In this document: piece after piece, positions 21,997-33,255 of the stretch | Numbering within the stretch: the stretch's first letter is position 1 | Layout of the letters: the number at the start of each line of letters is the position of its first letter | Source of the DNA: Skeletonema tropicum | Lineage: Eukaryota > Bacillariophyta > Thalassiosirophyceae > Thalassiosirales > Thalassiosiraceae | Assembly (NCBI GenBank): GCA_037178625.1 | Contig: CM074127.1 | Span: forward strand, 5,394,001-5,458,000 | DNA length: 64,000 nt | Reading direction: 5' to 3' | Notes under the pieces: model-generated | Told to the model about the DNA's origin: nothing | Seen by the model: the letters and a program-made list of their open reading frames with translations, nothing else | Databases searched by the model: none | Position numbers and translations under genes: made by a program

Positions 21997-23232
21997 TCAC
22001 CTACTTCCTCGCGTAGATTGCTCAACCATTGGCAGCTCTGGACTAATTTCATTTGGAACATGAGAACCTGACTCCTCCGCCTCCAAAGGCGCACTTTCAA
22101 ACATAAATAATACTAGTGGCAAACTTGGAAGCAATATCGATACCAAAACGTAGGAGGCCTTCACATGCCACAGGATGTTATCGTTGTCGAAGATGCCCTC
22201 ACGAGCTTCGGACCCGAACGCTACTGAAGCCACAACAGCCAATGACGTAAAGACTATGACCTCGTATAAAGAATGGCAATAACTTGGTAGAGTTTCTGTT
22301 GCAACAAAAATTTGCGGCCAACTGGGCAAAGCTGAGACTTCAACAAAATTGTTGCTGCTTTCATACTGACTCTCATTTACTGTAAGCCATTCTTGAATGG
22401 ATTACCGCGAGTAAGGAATTGCATTATCATCAGTCTTCTCTTGTACAAGTCCTGGCTGAACTGGGCATCCTTCATCTAGAATATGACTATGGAGCAAAGA
22501 CAAAACCTCATTTGATTCTTCGCAAACTACCGACTCCATCTCCATCAGGTCCTCCTCATCGACCGAACTTGCTTCTGTATTGGAAAAGGACACCATTTGA
22601 TATCCAAATCTTCTCCAGCAAGGCTGATGCGGATGCGATGTTTCGACGTCAAATGTAACAAGCAATTGATGTTCGTAAGTGTCCATGCCATTGCCATCCT
22701 TTCTAGGGCGACGCCGTCGCTGATGCACTTTAGCCTGGAGAATCATGCCCCATCGCTTGATGCATGCCAATGTGACTGCCCGGAAAATTCGAAACACGAC
22801 CGCCATCATACATACAACAACAAACACGCTCACTGGTAACGACAGAACAACCCCCATATTATCAGAAGCATTCAAAGCGATGTCAAAAATTGCCACAAGC
22901 AAAATCGAACTTTGTGTTGTGATTATCATTCCTTTCACTGCCTCAACGAGACTACCAAATCTCATCCCTCTAGCAATTGCGCCGATTCCTAGCAGTAATA
23001 CATACCCGATAGGGATGATTACAACCAGTCCGAAGCAAAGGTATGGCAATGAGAAAAGAACCCACCCAACAGCGACAACTGGCTCAAAATTCCCATCCAA
23101 GCTCGATCCTATGACGACTAGGACTAAGCCGAAGATGGAAAGACGACACAAAAACCCGAAGGTAATGCCGTGAGTCAGATAGCGAGTGACCCTGTCCTGA
23201 AGTGTTACTGTTACCACAGACGATGTTTCCAT
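21997..23232 (-). CDS. Multi-pass membrane protein, interrupted by one in-frame TAA
   Basis: The minus-strand frame runs from ATG at 23232 (METSSVVTVT) for 276 codons to TAA at 22402-22404, then continues in the same frame for another 134 codons to 21997. The first part has four to six hydrophobic segments, for example LSIFGLVLVVIG, VLFSLPYLCFGLVVIIP and VFVVVCMMAVVF, followed by a basic stretch (KVHQRRRRPRKDG) and an acidic soluble tail. The part after the stop has two more hydrophobic segments (VIVFTSLAVVASVAF and SYVLVSILLPSLPLVLF). No family is recognised. A GT-AG intron that removes the TAA and preserves frame was looked for and not found. So the gene is either a 276-residue protein with a formerly coding tail, a pseudogene, or uses readthrough. 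Confidence 0.6.
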
Positions 23233-24567
23233 GATTTCCGTCAGAAGCTACTTCAACAGCATCAGCCTCAGCGCCATGCATCAATTTCTAGTCTAGGAAT
23301 CGTCCTTGGGTTATAGCGACATCCACTGGATAGATATAAATGAGGGGTCTTCTTTGAATTCTTTGAACATCAAGCAAGTTATGATAGCATTACTTACTTA
23401 CATAAGCTTTTTTGGAAATTATGATTACAATACTTCTTCGCAAGCAGCAAGGCAACGAAGAACAATGAGAGCGGGGAGGAGCGGAGAGAGCTTTTGCCTC
23501 TTGCTTGCTCAGGGTTCTCATCAGCAGAAGACAAAATCGAGTACCAAATCTGTCTTGCAAAATTCAGACTCAATCCTGCATACTTACATACTATGTAAGT
23601 ACTTACTGTTCCCTCCAAAGAAGTTCCTCTCTCTCTCTCTTGCTGGAGCTTTCTCTCTAGAGCTTTATTGAGAGAGACAAAGGTGCAATGGCAATGCTGG
23701 GAAAGCATGACATGTAAGAGTCAGAGGAGAGTACGAGTGCAACAATGAGCACATGTGTAGTCTCATCAATACAATGCAACAATATCATAAAAACGATCAA
23801 GTGCAGCTACCAAGTCCAAGCCAAAAGCTGTGTCAAGTAAACAAATATTTTCGTCGGTAGTTGGTTTCCACTTCCTAAGTATTTATCCTCTCAAGAGTGA
23901 AAAGTTACTACATATCCCCATTGCCACGTGTAGGCCACCGACTAATAATGGCGTGGCGTCTGGCGTGGAACCCGAAGGAACAAGGGTGACTCATGGATTA
24001 GCAGTACCCCCAAGGCAGCTGCCTCTAGGAACTTTGTCCAGTCTTTGCCAATAGTTCTGAACTGATGCCTTCCAACTCCAGACGCTAATAGTCTCTAGAG
24101 GAGTACCAGCCCGACGCTGGATTTAGAGTATTGTAAGAAAGGATGACGCATCACGGAAAGCAAACGTACCCTTCTTGTCTCTTAGCTGGCTACTGGGCTG
24201 GCTTGGAAACGAGGAATGAAGAGATCTCACCCTAACCCTAACCCTAATGCTGACCCGAAAGAGAGGCAATTTGAAAGAGTTAGTAGAGAGTAACAAAGAT
24301 GAAGAGCGAAACTCCTCCAGCCTTTCGGCTCAAGCTGAAAATAAAGAGAGACAATGTTAAGATAGAACCGGCTCCAGTCACGAAAGAATGATGACAACAA
24401 TCAATCACTTGCACCCAAATGAGACTTCTTCCTCAAACTCAGGCACTTGCCAAATGCACGGTGGCATAATGAATCACCTACTGATTTTGTCACATGATCA
24501 TGATTCACAGCTGTGATTGCCGCCAAAGCCGTCCAAAAAAGATCAGCTATGCTTCGCCTGCTCTAAA
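23233..24567. other. Intergenic stretch with interstitial telomere-like repeat
   Basis: No gene is recognised. Three head-to-tail CCCTAA hexamers lie at 24230-24247. A TCTC microsatellite lies at about 23628-23642. Confidence 0.5.
24230..24247. repeat. Interstitial telomere-type repeat (CCCTAA)3
   Basis: Three perfect copies of the canonical TTAGGG-type telomere hexamer on the reverse strand. It is too short to mark a chromosome end. Confidence 0.8.
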
Positions 24568-26400
24568 TTACGCCCACGTCGGCTCAAAGTATTTTGGTCG
24601 GCTGTGATAAGAAGTGCTTCTTCGTATCTGGCGCTTACTACTTGGAGACTTCCAATGCCTCCCCAACTCCAACCGTAATGCTACCACCTCATGCCTCGAA
24701 GGCTTGAGATTTGCGTTACGCAGAATAGCTTCGTCTGCTCCATTTTCTTCACCTTCATCAGCAAATATTATTTCATCACTGCATAACACTCCAAGTCCAA
24801 GTTTGTACCACAAGTGACATCTCTGGCTCAGACGATAGTGAAATATCATCAGGCTCATTTGTAGCTCCATCAGAGTTGTGATACGTCGAGCATCAAGAGT
24901 ATCTAACCAAGTTGGCGAAGCTCGCAGAAAATGTCTAGACTTGTGGATTCTTCTAGCACTCCGTATCTTAGACTAGAGGCTGACCAACTGGTAGCCTCAG
25001 CAGTGGATGAGTAAGTGCTGCGTCTGAGGCTGTCGATCTATCAGAATCTCGACACTGGAATGGTGAAATCTCATTAGAGGCACCCAAGTCAGCGACAATC
25101 ATATGCATACTCAAAGTACCTTTGTTGGATACACTCCTTAAAAGAATGGAACACTCAGTGATTCTACATTGGATTGATTCTTTAGAGCTTTGGCAACGAA
25201 GCTGGACGTAAATGTCAAGGTCTCACTTGCAAATACTGATGCAGTGCATTCATCGCAAGCCTCGGCCACTGCAAATGCAAATTGGCTAGTGTCAAATCTA
25301 TCAGACAAAAAATCTCCGGATACACACATGAACGGAAGAGGCTCAGATTGAATGTAACGGGAGACCTCGATATTCCAGCCAAGCGGTAAGGCAGTAGCTG
25401 CCCAAAAGCAGCTAGTGTGTTTGTGAGATGAAGATGCAGAAATGAAGTCGTTGTGTGACCACAAAGGCATGACTGAACCAGGATGATCCAAAACAGCGTG
25501 TGTCTCGTGTGTTTGTAAACCCGTCAAATCAGAGTTGGAGTATCTATCGTCAATGTGCATTGGGTCAGTGTATCCATCATCAAATTCTCTTGAGAGGAAA
25601 TTGATTGCGAAAGCTCTTGAGGAGGACCTGCTTCAATGAATATCATCTCGGCGTAGTGAAGTAACTCCGCCAAAAGCACCACTTAAAGAGAAATAGACCA
25701 GCTCCAACTTCATTTGAAGATATATCCTGCGAGGCTTGAGAATTAAAGCAGAGTGCAAAGGATCACCTGCAATTGCAGACAAAATAGAGCCGTCGAAATG
25801 CCCCGCAGCAATCCCATTAGAGGCACTATCTTCTTCCGGCACATAAATGAACAGCAGACTCGAGCTTGCGCTGCTCCAAATCCAACTGTAAGTTGAGATC
25901 CAGATCTTGATTGAATTCAATGAAAGGCATTCGTCAATTCCAGTCTTTGACATCCAAGAGGAAGTCAGTTCGCAAGTCAAGGTCTTCAGCTGGCCACAAA
26001 TGTAGACTGCGGGTGAAGTCAGTTAGACCAAAATGACTCAAGTCTACTTGTCCATCAGTCGCTCTCGTCGCCATGGAGACAAAGTGCAGATCGTCAAAAT
26101 TGCCGATAGATTCCATCAGTAGAAATCATTAGAGTTACCATCCGAAAGATACACAATTGGGGTGTGACAGATCTGAATGCACCAGCTTCCAATTCTGATG
26201 TAGCCTCGGGCGGGAACAAGCAGCTTCTACAAAAAGCCCTATTCCGGGTTACAACCTTCGAATTCAACAGAGGAATTTTCAATCTCAACTTGGAATCTGG
26301 TACTGGATGAATCAACCCTAAATAATGAATATACTTACTGCACGCGACAGGAACTGCTATGAACAAATAATATGCAATCATACTCTACTTTAGTTGTAAG
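24568..26400 (-). other. Possible unrecognised or decayed minus-strand coding region
   Basis: Four protein-like reverse-strand frames follow one another downstream of the RAP gene: 26381-26094, 26116-25934, 25980-25633 and 25560-25138, then 24870-24568. They are in different frames and are separated by stops. Some stretches (for example GIAAGHFDGSILSAIAGDP, and a Cys/Asp-rich segment in the 25138-25560 frame) have protein-like composition, but I recognise no domain and could not find a consistent set of splice sites. It may be an intron-rich gene or a decayed one. Confidence 0.25.
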
Positions 26401-26428
26401 ATACAATGGGAGATAAAACGACTCGACT

Positions 26429-29194
26429 TTACAAGTCCAGCAGATGACGGAGATACTTCTGCTCCTGAACTTCATCTCTGCCAAGTTTGTCCCACTCCCA
26501 ATATGGAACGGATACAAGCTCTACGCCGTCAGTCGATGGAACTTGTCTCCTCTTTAGAATTGTTCTGGCTAGTGGCTTCTCACTTCGGCCAATGAAATGA
26601 GATGGGCCATCTACTTCGATACCGACCTTCTGTCCATTCGCTTCTACGACTGCATCTATGCTATAGCCGCTATCCATGAGCACCTCTTCTTTTGGTTCGA
26701 GACCGATTGAAATTAGTTGCGCCACCACATTCTGCTGCAGCTCTGAGGTATGGGTGCCTTGAGAAACGAAGGCGCTGTAGCAACTCTTTTGAAGGTGCAT
26801 TGGCAATCCAGGATTGGACTTCTCCTTCGTTTGCCACAAATGCCACTGGTGGAGCTGTGAGAAATATTTTGTTTCAAATCTAACCTTCTCTGCAACATAC
26901 TTGCTGATGAAATGATCATTGAAGAGTGTCGGTGCATCAACATCGGCTACTGCATACGCCCACGCAATATTGGCAATCTCTTGATTGGTGTAGGAATCAA
27001 CCAATTCCGCTGCAGTCGACACAAATGACGAATACAGCTGCTTGTCGATGATGCCCATCGTCGCATATGCCCAGAGCAGATTAGCAACATCTTGGGAGGT
27101 GAACTTGTCTTTACGTCGAATAGCAGTCTTGGCGACTTCCTCGAACAGCTTGGGATGAAGGACTTGAGAAGTAGCGTAAGCCCACACCGTGCTGGAAAGA
27201 TCTTGAGGATTGAATCGGTCCAAGTGGTCAAAGTCAACAATGTGATTGGCCACCGTCTCAAATAGTCTTGGGTGAGGAATACTAGCATTAGCGTAAGCCC
27301 ACACCGTGTTGGAAAGTTCCTGTGGCTTGAATCCATACAAGACATCAAGTCGTACCGCATGATTTGCCACCTTCTCGAACAGTCTTGGATGATGAATACC
27401 AGCTTTTGCGAAGGCCCACACCATGTTGGAAAGTTCCTGTGGCTTGAACTCTCCCAAATGCTCTTGTGCAACAATGTGATTGGCCACAGACTCAAACAGT
27501 CTAGGGTGAGGAATACTAACAGTAGCATATGCCCACATTGTGTTGGAAAAATCCTGTGGCTTGAATCGATCCAAGTGGTCAAAGTCAACAATGTGATTGG
27601 CCACCGACTCAAACAGTCTTGGGTGAGGAATACTAGCAGTAGCATATGCCCACACTGTGATGGAAAAACCCTGTGGCTTGAATCCACACAAGACATCAAG
27701 TGATACCACATGATTTGCCACCTTCTCGAACAGTCTTGGATGATGAATACCAGCTTTTGCGAAGGCCCACACTGTGTTGGAAAGTGCATGTGGCTTGAAC
27801 TCTCCCAAATGCTCTTGTGCAACAATTTTATCTCCCATTGCTTCAAATAGTTGAGGATGTGGCTTGTCTACTGTCGCATAGGCCCATACAATATTCGATA
27901 TGTCTTGCTCATTGAATTCAGCCCCACGCCGTGCTGCTTGCGTTGCGAGATGATCAAACAGGTCACTTCCATCGTCATACTTCGGTACATACTTGATCCG
28001 AGCATATGCGTAAGCTACATTTGACAGACATCTTGCATCGAAGTAATCGAGTTTACTTCTTGATGCGCAAGCAAGGGAGAAAAAGAGTTCCTTCTTCGGT
28101 GTCATGCCATTATTCAACAAGCGACTACTCACTATCTCCACAATATCTCCTCGACGCCCAACCCTTCTTCCATGATTCTGACGTAATACATCTACAAGTT
28201 TAGCCATGCTGTAGATCGTTTGAGACAAGTCTGTCGCACTGAACAAACTCAGTGAATTCCGTGTATGCTCGAATATTTGGTTGAGGTGGGAATTCATCTG
28301 CTCAGAGTACAGACTTGATTGCTTGTTCGTTCCCATTTGTTTCGACACTTTATTCCAGAACGCAGCAGTTAATGATGGCTTCAGAATGGCAAGATTGTCA
28401 TACGCGATCTGAATCAAGTTAGGAATGGTATGATTATTATTGAACAAATGCGTTGAGTTGCGGTGGTGCAGTGCAGGACTGGAAAAGAAGTTTTGTCGAT
28501 ATGCGAGTTGACGATGCTGATAGGAAGTGCCCTTTGAATACTCGTGGCAGTAGCGAGACTGTGGATTGTAATAGCTGTGATGATTGTTCATGTTACTCAT
28601 ACGACTGCCAGTAGATGTATCAGCATAGTTTGTGGAGTTTTCTTTTTGATGGTATTCATTTACTGGAGATCGATACATATCCGGTCCATTGCCATTGGTA
28701 GATGCGAGTGCGAGTGGATGATGCTCATAATCATAACTTCTTACATCTTTAGGTCTTCCATTACCGATGCTCCTTGGACGGCTAGAACGCTCAGACTTAT
28801 CATCGATTTTAGTATCGTGGTAGCGACGCTCAGGGGAGCGAGATCGTTTGCGAGAGTGAGATGAGTTTCGCTGATAAGAATTATTTCTGGAAGAGAAGGA
28901 GGTTTGTTGCGAAGAACGAGGAGGATCGCACGAGCGAGAGCGGTGACTCCAAGAACGAGGCGCACAATCACTGGTACTAGTGCGATGATATTGATCACTT
29001 CTTGCATCATGTCTCATGCCTCGATCGTCATGACGTTTATTTCGCCCATCGTGAAAGTCATATGAACGACCACCACGACTGCGCCCACGAGAGGGAGATT
29101 CAGCCCGGTGGTGGCTGCGTCCTCGTCCACCAGCATGGTTGTCGCCGTCGCGATCCTGAGGACGCATGTAGTAATTGAATGATTGACCGGACAT
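26429..29194 (-). CDS. RS-rich octotricopeptide-like repeat protein with C-terminal RAP domain
   Basis: A single intact exon of 921 residues. Residues 1 to about 230 are Arg/Ser/Asp/His rich with many RS and SR dipeptides, as in splicing-associated RS domains. From about 385 to 765 there are about ten helical repeats of 37-39 residues with consensus F-(K/N)-P-Q-(E/D)-L-S-N-T-V-W-A-Y-A. Three consecutive repeats form a 117-residue super-unit that is duplicated: DNA at 27361 recurs at 27712, exactly 351 bp away. Residues about 840-918 are a RAP domain, with a GIEVDGPSHF core and ending VPYWEWDKL. Repeat-plus-RAP proteins in algae and in the FASTK family act on organellar RNA, in stability, processing or translation. 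No clear transit peptide is visible; the RS start is unusual for an organellar protein. The gene is complete, with a natural stop TAA after HLLDL. Confidence 0.9.
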   Translation of the reverse strand: MSGQSFNYYMRPQDRDGDNHAGGRGRSHHRAESPSRGRSRGGRSYDFHDGRNKRHDDRGMRHDARSDQYHRTSTSDCAPRSWSHRSRSCDPPRSSQQTSFSSRNNSYQRNSSHSRKRSRSPERRYHDTKIDDKSERSSRPRSIGNGRPKDVRSYDYEHHPLALASTNGNGPDMYRSPVNEYHQKENSTNYADTSTGSRMSNMNNHHSYYNPQSRYCHEYSKGTSYQHRQLAYRQNFFSSPALHHRNSTHLFNNNHTIPNLIQIAYDNLAILKPSLTAAFWNKVSKQMGTNKQSSLYSEQMNSHLNQIFEHTRNSLSLFSATDLSQTIYSMAKLVDVLRQNHGRRVGRRGDIVEIVSSRLLNNGMTPKKELFFSLACASRSKLDYFDARCLSNVAYAYARIKYVPKYDDGSDLFDHLATQAARRGAEFNEQDISNIVWAYATVDKPHPQLFEAMGDKIVAQEHLGEFKPHALSNTVWAFAKAGIHHPRLFEKVANHVVSLDVLCGFKPQGFSITVWAYATASIPHPRLFESVANHIVDFDHLDRFKPQDFSNTMWAYATVSIPHPRLFESVANHIVAQEHLGEFKPQELSNMVWAFAKAGIHHPRLFEKVANHAVRLDVLYGFKPQELSNTVWAYANASIPHPRLFETVANHIVDFDHLDRFNPQDLSSTVWAYATSQVLHPKLFEEVAKTAIRRKDKFTSQDVANLLWAYATMGIIDKQLYSSFVSTAAELVDSYTNQEIANIAWAYAVADVDAPTLFNDHFISKYVAEKVRFETKYFSQLHQWHLWQTKEKSNPGLPMHLQKSCYSAFVSQGTHTSELQQNVVAQLISIGLEPKEEVLMDSGYSIDAVVEANGQKVGIEVDGPSHFIGRSEKPLARTILKRRQVPSTDGVELVSVPYWEWDKLGRDEVQEQKYLRHLLDL
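27272..27846 (-). repeat. Internal tandem duplication within the RAP gene
   Basis: A 351-bp unit (three protein repeats) is repeated, with long stretches of DNA identity between about 27310-27480 and 27660-27830. Such identity, beyond what protein conservation needs, points to recent unequal exchange or gene conversion. Confidence 0.85.
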
Positions 29195-31293
29195 GCTGAA
29201 GTGGACAAAGTAAAGTCTTTTGTCAACAACTTCATATAGTATGGCCGAGCGAGTAGGATTGTGAGTTCGAAGGTCTTGCTGGCAGTTGCTTTTCGAGATG
29301 CTAAGTACTGATACTCTACTTATCGTACATACCTACGCCCAAAAAGCGCCCCTTCTTCTATCCTGCCTTCTTCTCACTTCTTCTTCTAATCGCAATTCTT
29401 TTTCGCATGAAGGCAGCGTCATTACCAAAAACAATGAATTTGGGCAATTCTCCACAACGGGCTCATCAAGGACTACTATCTTTTTATCTGCGGCGGTAGC
29501 AGCTGCAGCGGCTGAGAGGGCGCCCGAGACTCTACATGCACCGCTCTAGAATTAGAATCGGGAGTGGATGCCATCTACGTCGAAAAAAATGTGATGACTA
29601 TGGGACCCTCCATGAAATCTACCGGCAACTTTTGAATTGAGAGAGGTCGGGGCAAGAGGGCGGATTGCTTGGGCGACTTTGATTCGATTACCAGTATTAT
29701 TGAACACCCCTCCCTCTTTTTGAGGGCCCAGTCCAAGACTTTGTAAGTAGAACAACAGCAATATGCAATAGAACCACACGGTGCCATCTCTAGAGAGAAG
29801 CTGATATTTGATATTGTCTCAAAAGCAAGACTTTCTAATACCGGTTGACACCACTACGACACTGAAATATTTGGATGCGACAGCATTTTGGGTACATTGG
29901 GTGCCCAAAGGGTACTACAATTTATTCTTGTTGGCATGAGAACGAACGCTCCGAAGCGGCTCTAACTTGTCGTTGGAAGCGAATGCAAACCTGAAGCGTC
30001 ATGAATCTGGAAAGAGTATGGTTTTATCCTTTTCAGTTTTGACCTTTGTTGGCCTTACCTTGCTTGCTTTTTGGAATGAGAATAGACTCGTATGAAGCGG
30101 CTCTAACTTGCTTGCTAAAACGTATGTAGCGAATGCAAACCTGAAGGGCAAAAAATCTGAAAGGAAATGGTTTCTATCCCTTCAGATTTTCACTATGGTG
30201 GCCTGTAATTATGAGTGTGATACGTTGACACTCAAGATGTGGAAACAAAAAAACTTGGTGCGTGCGCGGAGGGCGTGAGGCAATTTTCCCCGTGAAACTT
30301 GAAGGGCAAAAAATCTCAAAGGAGATGGTTTTATCCCATTCAGAATTTCATTATGGAGGCCTATATCTTATTGATGATGACGGGAACATGCACAGAAACT
30401 TGATCTACTCTTAGACTGCGAAAACGAAAAAAGTTTAGGTTATCACAGCGGATTTTGACAAAATGTGACAAACACGTATATAAGTACAGACGAACCACAA
30501 TTTTTTTATATTATTTATTAGATCTGGCGTTTTCCATTTGGGGGCGGGGCGTTCAACCCCCACCTCCCTCACTTTTTGGAACATCGAATCAAAGTCGCCT
30601 TGGCAATGCTCAACGTGAACGTGAGTGCGTATTCTACGATAGTGCTTAGCATCACTTCTTTACCATTTTTTGTGCGTGAGGAAACCCATTATTCTCTTGT
30701 GAGAGGACAAAAGGTCTTCGTTGAATATTGAAACACTCCTACTCCGAGAGCACTTTCAGGCGATTCTGAACTATACTTTGAATACATGGTAGTACAAGTC
30801 ACACAAATCTACTCGTTCCATCTTTGATCTTTGCAGGGCAGTGGCTAAGAAGTTTGCCAAAGGATGAAGAATAGATGATACAACAAGGGTTTGACTCTCC
30901 ACATAGACGTACAATTCCAGCTCAAATTACACTTCCACAAAGGGTGCTAATTCATGCTCAAACTTTACGTCCACAGAGAAGGCGCATACTATCGCGCCCT
31001 TGAAACTCATAAAACGCGCACACGAACGCAGTGCCAGGTACTGCTAATATGGACCTTGAATAGTGCAACTTCTACAAAAGAATACAACCTCATTACCGAG
31101 CAATCGATGACGATGAAAAACGTGCATATATTCATTTTTACTTTATCATTATAATACTAGCGGCAGTGATTTAAGCTCTCAAGGTCATCTAGCACCATAA
31201 TAATGTACACATAGATATGTACTTAGCTTCAAGAGAAAGGTAAAGCATATTCACGCTGCACGTGAAGTAGAAGATGGGAGGCGAGTACCAGCC
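29195..31293. other. Intergenic region with three diverged direct repeats
   Basis: No gene is supported. Diverged copies of a unit that contains AAGCGGCTCTAACTTG, GAATGCAAACCTGAAG and a GGTTT(T/C)TATCC...TTCAG segment lie at about 29930-30055, 30075-30205 and (partial) 30290-30370. The first 100 bp beside the RAP gene start presumably contain its promoter. Confidence 0.5.
29930..30370. repeat. Three imperfect direct repeats, about 130-140 bp
   Basis: Shared landmarks are AAGCGGCTCTAACTTG (copies 1 and 2), GAATGCAAACCTGAAG (copies 1 and 2), and an AATCT(G/C)AAAGGA-like run followed by GGTTTTATCCC (all three). Divergence is about 20 percent or more by eye. Confidence 0.65.
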
Positions 31294-31857
31294 CTAGCAC
31301 TGCTGAGTTACAGGGGATCTCACTTTCAGCCTCTTGCTATTGAGTGCCGCCAACTTAGAGGAGTTCTTCATCTTCAAGGAGGGAGCCTTCTTCGAAACGG
31401 GTTTTATAGCCGCTGGACTCTTCTTTGCCTTCACTCTTGTAACGAAAGAAGTAGAAGATGTCAGTGTGATCTTCTCCTCTTCGTCATTATCGGTGGGAAT
31501 TGGAGAAATGCCAATGCTCGTGTTAAGAGCATGGGCTTCTGCGAAGGCCAGCGATGGACGTGGGCGTAACTTTATGGTGGGAACCGATCTGTAGCGATGA
31601 GCTCGTTCAATCGGGACAAATGATGACAATGCTTCATCATCACCAAAGCCAGGTAATTCGGACGGGGCAGCGAGGAAGAATCCGAGCTTGAAATCGTCAT
31701 CGCCACAATCAGAAAGCTTGAGTTTTGGCACATTCATCGAGCCCACGAATACTTGGCACGACTTGACATCATTATTTCTTTGCGGAGGAATGGGGCACAC
31801 AGCCATGCTGTCCGGCGAGGCAGCAGAGCTCTTGGGAGTGAGGTATACAGGAGGCAT
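31294..31857 (-). CDS. Hypothetical 187-residue Ser/Lys-rich protein
   Basis: An uninterrupted frame starts at ATG 31857 (MPPVYLTPKSSA) and ends at a stop after SPVTQQC. The N-terminal half is Pro/Asp rich with an acidic patch (CGDDDFKLGFF). The C-terminal 60 residues are strongly basic (KAKKSPAAIKPVSKKAP, then SKRLKVR), resembling nuclear or chromatin-associated proteins. No domain is recognised. Its length without competing frames and its composition make it more gene-like than its neighbours. Function is unknown. Confidence 0.5.
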   Translation of the reverse strand: MPPVYLTPKSSAASPDSMAVCPIPPQRNNDVKSCQVFVGSMNVPKLKLSDCGDDDFKLGFFLAAPSELPGFGDDEALSSFVPIERAHRYRSVPTIKLRPRPSLAFAEAHALNTSIGISPIPTDNDEEEKITLTSSTSFVTRVKAKKSPAAIKPVSKKAPSLKMKNSSKLAALNSKRLKVRSPVTQQC

Positions 31858-32484
31858 TTTGATGTTGTTGATTATTTGTGCAATCTTCTCTTATGGTTCA
31901 TGCATGCAATGCAGGAGGTTCAGATTTTAATGCAGGCATACGGAGTGGAGGACTTCGCGGCCTAAAAAAAGAAGGCTTCTCAGCAATTGAAATTCAATCC
32001 ATTACCCCTGGGTTCTACACAATTTTCGAGCAAATTTCAGAGAGTCTACGCATTTGAGCAAGAACGTCACAACTCATTGCAGGAAAGTCACAACTCATTG
32101 CTGCCTCATCTCACACTAAAATTGGGTCCAGCTACTCGAGGTATCACTCCAATGAATGCCAATGACATGTGTATCGTCGTACCAATGCGAACGGGAGTCG
32201 GAAATCAAGTGTGATTCCGTGGCCACGTACGTGTGATTGCATGATGCGAATGCGAACTCGTTCGGTGTTCTCAACTCTTGCTCTGTGCAAGTAAGTACCG
32301 CATAATTTACACGTTACCCCAACCATGTTTTGATACCGGACGACTTTTGTGGGCAGCCTTTACATAGGTGAGTTCTCAACTCCAGTTGTATTGTACCTGC
32401 GAGTATCAGACGAAATAGAACACTCCCTAGTCCCGGATCCTCGAATGCCCATAAGCGGGGTTCCAGACGCTCACCCACCCCGTA
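31858..32484. other. Intergenic stretch, no gene recognised
   Basis: Short overlapping frames only. It presumably includes the promoter of the gene that starts at 31857. Confidence 0.4.
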
Positions 32485-33085
32485 CGTAGAACTCTGGTAC
32501 AAAATCCACGTAAAAAAAAATCGACGAAACGTGACGCGCCCCCTTCCCGCCAATTTTTTTATTAGTGAAATGCTCTAGCTTTGGGTCCGAGCGGCCAAAA
32601 TCGAGATTGACAGAGTTGATGTACCGGCTTTAAAGGTACTACCATCCTTTTGTCGACAGTAATGGGGGTTCTGTACATATGTTGGTTGGCCGATAATTCC
32701 AACTCTCTGCTGAGAAATGCATGTGAGAGTACACTAGCTTTTTGCTAGACAAATTTGGCCGGCCATCAGCCATCATGACTAGCATGAAGCTAGAGGGTAC
32801 CTTCAAATGCATAGCTCGACGAAAATATACGCTTTCATCACCTACCCAGCGCAGTATACACTCACATAATAGTCACCTAAAGGATAGTATCTCGGGAATA
32901 GCATGTAAACCACTTCCCTGAAACTTAATTTTGGCCGCTCGGACCCAAAGCTAGAGCATTTTACTAATAAAAAAATTGGCGGGAAGAGGGCGCGTCACGT
33001 TTCGTCAAGGTTTTGAATTCCTACAAATTTGGTTGAATTCCTACGGTGAGCAGTTTCTACGTGAATTTTGTACCAGTGGAACCTC
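32485..33085. mobile_element. Inverted-repeat (MITE-like) element related to the one at 9.5-10.7 kb
   Basis: The left arm (about 32485-32600) and right arm (about 32925-33085) are complementary: CTGGTACAAAAT at one end and ATTTTGTACCAG at the other, then CGAAACGTGACGCGCCC, AATTTTTTTATTAGT and GCTCTAGCTTTGGGTCCGAG with their complements. The right arm carries an extra segment of about 50 bp with two copies of TTGAATTCCTAC. The centre (32600-32945) is related to 10247-10580 in reverse orientation. There is no coding capacity. The two elements share a core but have different outer ends. Confidence 0.8.
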
Positions 33086-33134
33086 TCTTATTGATTTTAA
33101 ATAAGCTTCTGCATCGGTTGTGATCCCTGCCTTT

Positions 33135-33255
33135 TGTTAGTATCCTCGATCTCCCTACTTCCAATCGATGCTATTGATAGATTAGATAGGAGATAAAAGA
33201 TAATGATTAGAGTATTTCCGTACTCTACTTGTATCTACGTACGTGTAATCTAACA
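33135..33255 (-). repeat. 3' LTR (minus-strand orientation)
   Basis: 121 bp, TG...CA ends with 6-bp terminal inverted repeat TGTTAG/CTAACA, identical to 35707-35827. Preceded on the minus strand by a G7 tract. Confidence 0.85.

Noticed and set aside
26947..27846. 299-codon reverse frame and 143-codon forward frame within the RAP gene
   Set aside because: They are frame shadows of the highly repetitive RAP coding sequence; the 921-codon frame has the domains.
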